A stretch of DNA of 11,120 nt, from contig QHOM01000015.1 in assembly GCA_003218785.1 (NCBI GenBank), positions 1-11,120 of the forward strand, in the 5' to 3' direction. This document shows, piece after piece, positions 6,790 through 11,120 of the stretch; positions within the stretch are counted from its first letter, which is position 1; each line of letters begins with the position of its first letter. This stretch comes from Verrucomicrobiota bacterium (GTDB lineage Bacteria > Verrucomicrobiota > Verrucomicrobiia > Chthoniobacterales > UBA10450). The translations under genes and the position numbers were made by a program. The notes under the pieces are model-generated. The model did no database searches and was not told where the DNA came from. It worked only from the letters and a program-made list of their open reading frames with translations.

Positions 6790-7761
6790 TCAGGCTTCCG
6801 TGACTAACTCCGGTTCGTAGGTATTTCTCCCCTCAATCTCCGCGACTTCTTCCTCGCTAAGTTGAAGCTCGGCAGCGCCCATGGTTACTTCGACTTGCTT
6901 TGCGCTGCGACCGCCGACGATAGCGCCGGTCACCGCAGGATTTCGGAGCGCCCATGCGATGGCGATTTGTCCCGGGGGACGTCCATGCCGTTTACCAACT
7001 TCACGCAAGCGCTCCACCAGCGCGAGGTTCTTCGAAAGTTTCGGCTCCTGAAACTCCGCATCGCGACTCCGCCAATCACTGTCGGGAAGACTTGCTGCGC
7101 GTTCGCGCGTCATTGCGCGGGTCAACAATCCGGAGGCCATCGGCGAATAGACAATCACACCTATTTCGTTGGCTCGACAATAAGGCATGATTTCTTGTTC
7201 CACTTCGCGGCGGACTAACGAATATGGGGGCTGCAGCGAAGTGATCGGAGCAATCGCTCGCGCGCGACGCATCTCTTCGACGTTGAAGTTGGAAACGCCA
7301 ATCCAGCGAACTTTCCCTTCCTTTTGAAGCCGTGCCATTGCGCTCCAGCCTTCTTCCAGGTCTTCCGTCGGCCAATGGATTTGGTAAAGGTCGATGACAT
7401 CGATATCCAGCCGGCGCAGACTGTCCTCGCATTCGCGGCGTATGGAGTCCGCGTTCAAGTTTTCATGAACGCGACCCTGTTCGTCCCAACGCAAACCGCA
7501 CTTGGTGAATACGTACGGCCGTGGTCCAGGCCAGGTTCGTAACGCAAGCGCAACGATCTCCTCCGAGTGGCCCATTCCGTAAACAGCCGCCGTATCGATC
7601 CAGTTAACACCCAGTTCCAGTGCGCGATGGATCGCTGCGACGGATGCTTTGTCATCCTGATCACCCCAGCCAAATTCCCAGCCCGATCCGCCGATGGCCC
7701 AGGCGCCAAAGCCAACAGGGGTAATCGACAAGTCCGAGTTACCGAGTCGCTTCGTCTTTAT
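6790..7761 (-). CDS. Aldo/keto reductase as an internal gene with ATA at the start position
   Basis: Alternative translation unit within the fusion. Residues KTKRLGNSDLSITPVGFGAW, normally the second residue onwards of aldo/keto reductases of this group, follow directly on an ATA codon (7761-7759) at the place where relatives have ATG. A consensus AGGAGG lies six bases before it. The 323-residue product would be full length: (alpha/beta)8 barrel, DTAAVYG, FTKCGL, QIHWP, VSNFNVEEM, GAIVGGRS for NADPH phosphate, all present. AUA initiates very poorly, so expression would be low unless another start is used or the fusion is translated. Substrate not predictable. Confidence 0.5.
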   Translation of the reverse strand: MKTKRLGNSDLSITPVGFGAWAIGGSGWEFGWGDQDDKASVAAIHRALELGVNWIDTAAVYGMGHSEEIVALALRTWPGPRPYVFTKCGLRWDEQGRVHENLNADSIRRECEDSLRRLDIDVIDLYQIHWPTEDLEEGWSAMARLQKEGKVRWIGVSNFNVEEMRRARAIAPITSLQPPYSLVRREVEQEIMPYCRANEIGVIVYSPMASGLLTRAMTRERAASLPDSDWRSRDAEFQEPKLSKNLALVERLREVGKRHGRPPGQIAIAWALRNPAVTGAIVGGRSAKQVEVTMGAAELQLSEEEVAEIEGRNTYEPELVTEA

Positions 7762-8685
7762 GTCAATCCTCCTGTCTAATTTCGCTTTCGTGCATGCTTT
7801 GGAATTTTTCGTGGAACAAGCCGCGTTGTCTTCCTGATAACGCGCGACAGCGTCCTCCGTTTCGTCCCCAAGAACTCCGTCGATCGCGCCGTGATAGTAA
7901 CCTCGCTTCGCAAGTTCCGACTGAACTGCACTCACGGTGGCATTGTTCGAGTATTGGTCTGAATCACCATAGGCCAGCTGGTTATCGTAGTTGTCCGGGT
8001 ACTGGTTGTAGTAATCGTACGGGTAACCAGAGTTGTAGTAACCGTAGGGGTAACCGTAATAATCGTACGGATAGGAACCGTAAGCGTAGTAATCCCATGG
8101 ATAGAATCCATACCAGAAGCCGTTGATGAAGACGAAGACGTTATCATTGTGAAAATGCGCACGCCGCCGATCCCAGTCGCGGTGCCAATTTGCATCATGA
8201 CGCGCAAACGCGTGATTCGTGTTGAATGACCCTCGATTTGCTGCTCTCGATATCCGCGGATCCGAAGCTCTGCTCCGTTCTGCAATTGAGCTCATCCGAT
8301 TTGGCTGACGAGTTATCGCTGTTCTTCTGCCGGCAGACGGAGTTACCGATCGGCCGACTGAGCCAGCGACTCCGTGCGACCTGACGGCAGACGTCGGGGT
8401 ACGACCGTAGTAGAAGTGCGGTGCGCGACTTAGTGCGCCGACGCTTCTGCCGGTAAAGTATGCACCGCTACCACGGAAGACCGGTGCTGCTCGAAAGCCG
8501 CCACCGGAGAAAGCTGGCGTTGCGCGAGAGCCACCACCAAAGTGGCCACCACCACCGGAGCGGCCACCGCCGGCAAAGCCTCCGCCACCAAATCCTCCTC
8601 CGCCACCGTGAGGACCTGCCCACGCTGGCTGACTAAGACTAACAAGAGCCGTCGTTACTAAAGTAAATAATTTAATCTTTTTCAT
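6790..8685 (-). CDS. In-frame fusion: secreted Gly/Tyr-rich peptidoglycan-binding-type protein + aldo/keto reductase
   Basis: One 631-residue frame holds two unrelated proteins. Residues 1-23 are a signal peptide (AWA cleavage site). Residues 24-75 are Gly-rich, 160-190 are rich in His, Arg and Trp, and 191-240 are Tyr-rich (YPYDYYGYPYGYY). Residues 250-287 (VSAVQSELAKRGYYHGAIDG, then ETEDAVARYQ) are a PG_binding_1 module cut off near its third helix. Residues 288-308 are a non-homologous stretch. Residues 310-631 are a complete aldo/keto reductase with tetrad Asp364, Tyr369, Lys395 and His437, a cytosolic NADPH enzyme. A perfect ribosome site lies inside the linker, so these were two genes. 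Loss of the first gene's 3' end removed its stop and left an in-frame read-through. An exported reductase would lack NADPH, so the fusion is probably not adaptive. Confidence 0.8.
   Translation of the reverse strand: MKKIKLFTLVTTALVSLSQPAWAGPHGGGGGFGGGGFAGGGRSGGGGHFGGGSRATPAFSGGGFRAAPVFRGSGAYFTGRSVGALSRAPHFYYGRTPTSAVRSHGVAGSVGRSVTPSAGRRTAITRQPNRMSSIAERSRASDPRISRAANRGSFNTNHAFARHDANWHRDWDRRRAHFHNDNVFVFINGFWYGFYPWDYYAYGSYPYDYYGYPYGYYNSGYPYDYYNQYPDNYDNQLAYGDSDQYSNNATVSAVQSELAKRGYYHGAIDGVLGDETEDAVARYQEDNAACSTKNSKACTKAKLDRRIDIKTKRLGNSDLSITPVGFGAWAIGGSGWEFGWGDQDDKASVAAIHRALELGVNWIDTAAVYGMGHSEEIVALALRTWPGPRPYVFTKCGLRWDEQGRVHENLNADSIRRECEDSLRRLDIDVIDLYQIHWPTEDLEEGWSAMARLQKEGKVRWIGVSNFNVEEMRRARAIAPITSLQPPYSLVRREVEQEIMPYCRANEIGVIVYSPMASGLLTRAMTRERAASLPDSDWRSRDAEFQEPKLSKNLALVERLREVGKRHGRPPGQIAIAWALRNPAVTGAIVGGRSAKQVEVTMGAAELQLSEEEVAEIEGRNTYEPELVTEA
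7762..7773 (-). promoter_or_regulatory. Ribosome binding site of the reductase gene, inside the fused frame
   Basis: The minus strand reads AGGAGG (7773-7768) then six bases and ATA. The optimal sequence and spacing show that a separate gene once started here. The site is now translated as Arg-Arg within the fusion linker. Confidence 0.7.
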
Positions 8686-8794
8686 GCCACGAAGTTCGCA
8701 GCCGATCCGTTTCGTTGCGATTGCGCGTCCGTAGGATTTTGTGGTGCTACCTAAGAGTTGATGCTAACTCCCTCCTTTGGGATAGGAGCAGATG

Positions 8795-8950
8795 TAACAC
8801 AGCCATCTTGGCTGGGGCCGGCGGGCGTCTCGCCTGCCGGATGGTAACCATGCAGCGAGCAGGCTCGCCGCAGCGAGTCCGTCCTGTGGCGGGCAAGATG
8901 CCGGGTCGGCCCGCAGGTCCGCACTTCGGACGGATTCGTCCTGTGGCGAA
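8795..8950. repeat. Cluster of GC-rich intergenic palindromes and a 12-bp direct repeat
   Basis: Within about 150 bp there are several short hairpins: CAGCCA-TCT-TGGCTG (8800-8814), CCGGCGGGCG-TCT-CGCCTGCCGG (8818-8840, one wobble), GCGAGC-AG-GCTCGC (8855-8868), CGGGCA-AGA-TGCCGG (about 8890-8904, one mismatch) and GTCCG-CACTT-CGGAC (8917-8931). The word CGTCCTGTGGCG occurs at 8880-8891 and again at 8937-8948. No coding frame is convincing. This has the look of a REP-like intergenic element, which in some bacteria ends transcripts, protects mRNA 3' ends or is moved by a RAYT-type transposase. It follows the stop of the response regulator (8970), so it may form its 3' end. The remaining 8686-8790 shows no clear promoter. 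Confidence 0.65.
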
Positions 8951-8969
8951 CTCGCAAGCCTATGCCACG

Positions 8970-9437
8970 CTAAAACGTTGCGTGCGTGGGCAGATTTTCT
9001 TCAATCCCCTTGATCAACTCGGGAATATTGATCGGCTTCGCAAGAAATGGATGCCCTTGGATGCGAAGGCCAGTCTTTGCTTCAGCTTTGGTGACGAGTG
9101 CGGTGAGAAAGATTATCGGCGTTCTCTGCAAATCCGGATCGGCTTGAATTTGTGCCGCTACTTCGCCTCCGTCTGTATCTGGCATCACTATGTCGAGCAG
9201 GATTAGGTCCGGTCTGAAATGCCGGGCACTTTGATGAGCCTTGGTAGCGTCGTTCTCTTCGAGCACGAAATAGCGCCCCGTCCTTTCGAGAAGGATTTTG
9301 ACCACGTGGGTGCTTTCGCGGTCGTTATCAACAATCAGGATCCGCCGCTTTTCCTCGACCATCGACCTGCCAATTGAACCTGAGAACTCAAGGTTCGATT
9401 CGCGCGGAAAAAAGTCTGCTTCGATTATCTTGTTCAT
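8970..9437 (-). CDS. Single-domain response regulator (receiver protein)
   Basis: 155 residues: a ~30-residue N-terminal extension, then a CheY-like receiver domain. Key residues are Asp37 and Asp39 in LIVDNDRE (the second position of the acidic pair is Asn38), phosphoacceptor Asp82 in LLDIVMP, Thr112 in FLTALV and Lys134 in LAKPIN. There is no DNA-binding or enzyme domain, so it must act through protein contacts: a phosphorelay intermediate or a diffusible regulator like CheY/Spo0F. No histidine kinase is nearby. The start at 9437 has a GGGGAA-type site seven bases upstream. A start at the Met27 codon (9359), right before EEKRRILIVDND, would give a standard-length receiver and is possible. 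The frame is intact, unlike its neighbours to the left. Confidence 0.88.
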   Translation of the reverse strand: MNKIIEADFFPRESNLEFSGSIGRSMVEEKRRILIVDNDRESTHVVKILLERTGRYFVLEENDATKAHQSARHFRPDLILLDIVMPDTDGGEVAAQIQADPDLQRTPIIFLTALVTKAEAKTGLRIQGHPFLAKPINIPELIKGIEENLPTHATF

Positions 9438-9474
9438 ATTTTTCCCCAGTGACGTGTTCTTGTTGTGTACACTG

Positions 9475-9690
9475 CTAACTTGTCAGCCAGGTGACAAACC
9501 ACGCTCCCAGAAATCCAATGATTAAGCCGATTAACGGGCTAGACATCGCGAACCAGAGCGGGATCGCTTCACGCAATGGGAGCAAATCGCGCCTTCGTCT
9601 GTGCGAGGGTGCGCCTGCGACAGCGAAAAGTGGTGCGTTACCCCGAGAATCTTCCAGCGGGGATCGATCTAGAGTGTTAATCGTTTTCAT
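9475..9690 (-). CDS. Small single-pass membrane protein, hypothetical
   Basis: 71 residues. The first ~40 are polar and basic (APSHRRRRDLLPLREA) with a short hydrophobic patch. Residues 46-70 form one strong membrane helix (WFAMSSPLIGLIIGFLGAWF). By the positive-inside rule, the Arg-rich part should lie in the cytoplasm and the C-terminus outside. The ATG follows TTGAGGGC, a modest ribosome site. It ends 37 bp before the response regulator start, so the two may be one transcript, and the protein could anchor or sense for it; that link rests on position only. No family recognised. Confidence 0.55.
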   Translation of the reverse strand: MKTINTLDRSPLEDSRGNAPLFAVAGAPSHRRRRDLLPLREAIPLWFAMSSPLIGLIIGFLGAWFVTWLTS

Positions 9691-9874
9691 GCCCTCAAGT
9701 TATCGGCGACGATCAAATCGCGGCTAATGCGCGTGTGTGGGATTTTCTAATACCGCGTTAGAGTCGATCCGCGCTCCCTCTTTCGGGTGAGAACCGTTTG
9801 GAAACCAATTCACGCCCATTCCAAACTCGAGCGGTTCGCATAGTTGATCACCGTCGGCTACCGTGCCGCCAGAC

Positions 9875-10462
9875 ATGATCAAAGGAAGCGAGATCCGCAA
9901 AGCAGACTTTCCCATTGAACCGCTGCTGCTCGACCGCTGGTCGCCACGCGCGATGTCTGGCGAAGAAATTTCAGAGGAGGAATTGATGCGACTCTTTGAG
10001 GCTGCGCGATGGGCGCCGTCGTCATTCAACGCTCAGCAATGGCGCGCTCTGTACGCTCGTCGCGGCACCGAGTATTGGCCGGTCTTTTTCGAGTTAGTTG
10101 TCGACGCAAACAAGTCCTGGGCGAAGGATGCGGCCGTCCTCGTCGTGTTCATTTCGCGCAAGACGTTCGAATACAACGGCGAACCGTCGATCACGCATTC
10201 ATATGACACAGGAGCTGCGTGGGAGAACTTTGCGTTGCAAGGCTGGCGGCAAGGTCTCGTCATGCATGGTATGGAAGGCTTTGACTACGAACGTGCGCGA
10301 ATGGAGCTGCGCATTCCCAATGAATTCCAGGTGGAAGCGATGGCGGCAGTAGGCAAGCCGGGGTTAAAAGAGGTGCTACCGGAAAAACTGCAGAAACGCG
10401 AGAGCCCTAACAACCGGCGTAAACTGAAGGAAAGCATCTGCGAAGGTCCGTTTCGATTTTGA
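9875..10462 (+). CDS. Nitroreductase-family flavoprotein
   Basis: About 195 residues. The FMN-dependent nitroreductase fold is shown by LLLDRWSPRAMSGEEISEEE (the R-S-x-R phosphate-binding entry), LFEAARWAPSSFNAQQWRAL (flavin contact), AKDAAVLVVFISRKTFEY, then HSYDTGAAWENFALQGWRQG (dimer core helix), GMEGFDYERAR and AMAAVGKPG. The family reduces nitro compounds, quinones or related substrates with NAD(P)H; the exact substrate is unknown. The chosen start is ATG 9875. An in-frame GTG at 9863 adds four residues, and neither has a clear ribosome site. The domain looks complete, with usual length and a basic C-terminal tail. It is the only intact plus-strand gene besides the phosphatase, convergent with the genes to its right. 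Confidence 0.88.
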   Translation: MIKGSEIRKADFPIEPLLLDRWSPRAMSGEEISEEELMRLFEAARWAPSSFNAQQWRALYARRGTEYWPVFFELVVDANKSWAKDAAVLVVFISRKTFEYNGEPSITHSYDTGAAWENFALQGWRQGLVMHGMEGFDYERARMELRIPNEFQVEAMAAVGKPGLKEVLPEKLQKRESPNNRRKLKESICEGPFRF

Positions 10463-10495
10463 ATCGACGATCGCGCAGGGGAAAACGAAGTTGAA

Positions 10496-10608
10496 CTAAG
10501 CGGTCTTCTTTTTTTTCGGGCGCGTGCTGGAAGAACTCTCGTTTTCTTCGTTACCTTCTGTTGGCATTCTTCTTATGTTGTGCGCATGGCTGGGTCTTGA
10601 TTGTTCAT
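10496..10608 (-). pseudogene. Tiny Lys-rich ORF after the channel gene, apparently frameshifted
   Basis: The channel gene's stop overlaps an ATG in the arrangement ATGA (10608-10605), a usual coupling signal, but this frame gives only MNNQDPAMRTT before TAA (10575-10573). A shifted frame from 10567 reads MPTEGNEENESSSSTRPKKK and ends with TAG at 10498-10496. Together they could encode one ~35-residue polar, basic-tailed peptide with a one-base shift near 10570-10580. Whether it was ever a gene is uncertain; no family recognised. Confidence 0.25.
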
Positions 10609-11120
10609 TGCTCGCGTTTCTCCAGCGCACGAGCAATTCGGGGGTCGGGAATCAACCAGAGGAGCGCGACGAACACATACACGCCACTGGCGATCCAGGA
10701 GCTCACAAACGCGAGTGGGATGGCGGTGAGGTAAAGCGCCGGAGAGAGTTTACCCTTCCAATCTTTGCCAATGGCCAGCGCGAGAAGCGATTTGCGGCCT
10801 TCGTTGGCGATGATGGCGCGTTGCAGAATATAATAAGCAATCGCCGCCATCAGCAGTACGAAGCCATAAATAGCAGTCGGCGTTGCGGCGAGGTGGTTCT
10901 CGCCCATCCAGGCCGTGGTGAAGGGGAAAAGCGAGAGCCAAAAGAGTAGGTGCAGGTTCGCCCAAAGGATGCTCCCGCTGACCTGTTTGGCGGCTTGGAA
11001 CAGATGATGATGATTGTTCCAGTAAATGCCGAGGTAGATGAAGCTCAATACGTAGCTCAAAAACACCGGTAGCACAGGTTTCAACGCCGCCAGTTCGATA
11101 GCACGCGGTACTTTCATTTC
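10605..11120 (-). CDS. TMEM175/DUF1211-family potassium channel-type membrane protein (5' end outside window)
   Basis: The visible 171 residues hold five predicted membrane helices: PVLPVFLSYVLSFIYLGIYW, ANLHLLFWLSLFPFTTAWMG, AIYGFVLLMAAIAYYILQ, LSPALYLTAIPLAFVSSWIA and VYVFVALLWLI. The helix-loop YWNNHHHLF and LHLLFWLSLFPF are typical of bacterial TMEM175-type (DUF1211) proteins. These form tetrameric K+-selective channels in the inner membrane. The gene runs off the right edge: the sequence before Met (codon 11117) is Glu, giving EMKVP as in the end of the first helix of relatives. The pore signature FSDGV-AI of helix 1 is therefore not visible, and the Met is internal. Ends with TGA at 10607-10605. 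Confidence 0.85.
   Translation of the reverse strand, partial: EMKVPRAIELAALKPVLPVFLSYVLSFIYLGIYWNNHHHLFQAAKQVSGSILWANLHLLFWLSLFPFTTAWMGENHLAATPTAIYGFVLLMAAIAYYILQRAIIANEGRKSLLALAIGKDWKGKLSPALYLTAIPLAFVSSWIASGVYVFVALLWLIPDPRIARALEKREQ

Noticed and set aside
8020..8100. CRISPR-like or tandem repeat made of similar TAACC and TAATCGTACGG words
   Set aside because: The words encode the Tyr/Pro/Gly-rich tract of the secreted protein; spacing is irregular and in codon phase.
7932..8285. Thr/Ile-rich minus-strand frame within the Tyr-rich region
   Set aside because: A shadow of the low-complexity Tyr codons in another frame.
9724..10029. Minus-strand frame whose 3' part reads LEFGMGVNWFPNGSHPK, slightly porin-like
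   Set aside because: Most of it is antisense to the nitroreductase, and the resemblance to an outer-membrane porin end is short and unsupported. Possibly a small remnant at 9724-9850, but not enough to call.
10495..10516. T-rich run as a rho-independent terminator after the nitroreductase
   Set aside because: The T run is preceded only by a 4-bp GAAG/CTTC pairing, and the run is explained by Lys codons on the other strand.

Overview
The window looks like a stretch of a moderately GC-rich bacterial chromosome, most probably a soil-type Verrucomicrobiota. This is inferred from family content (an ELKRR-type leader peptide, a phosphatase joined to a hydrophobic N-terminal region, Gly/Tyr-rich secreted proteins, TMEM175) and from a cluster of small GC-rich intergenic palindromes. 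No rRNA, tRNA, integrase or transposase is visible, so the assignment is tentative.

Layout. 1-591 (+) is the C-terminal part of a membrane-linked dual-specificity phosphatase. 592-1304 is a gene graveyard: a frameshifted small membrane-protein gene (+), the first ~22 codons of an ELKRR-type gene (-), and the last ~60 codons of a thiC-like gene (+). 1305-4725 (-) encodes a large protein with an N-terminal Cap4/DUF4297-like PD-(D/E)XK nuclease domain followed by a long helical region. It is probably an anti-phage effector, and it is now split over four reading frames. 4874-6781 (-) carries an isocitrate lyase/PEP mutase-family gene, a HAD-hydrolase tail and a beta-hydroxyacid dehydrogenase, all damaged. 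6790-8685 (-) is a single open frame that fuses a secreted Gly/Tyr-rich peptidoglycan-binding-type protein to a complete aldo/keto reductase. 8686-8969 holds the palindrome cluster. 8970-9690 (-) encodes a stand-alone response regulator and a small membrane protein. 9863-10462 (+) is an intact nitroreductase. 10463-11120 (-) has a tiny Lys-rich ORF and a TMEM175-type channel gene that runs off the right edge.

The main message is gene decay. At least six loci carry frameshifts, in-frame stops, lost starts or internal gaps that remove roughly 20-45 codons from recognisable domains, while their neighbours (response regulator, nitroreductase, the visible phosphatase part) look intact. The lesions are of mixed type: a 4-bp tandem duplication, an amber stop, a homopolymer-length change, deletions and an ATG-to-ATA start. 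That fits real pseudogenisation of an accessory stretch, but some could be consensus or assembly error and read mapping would decide. Family comparisons here are from memory of the families, not from alignments.
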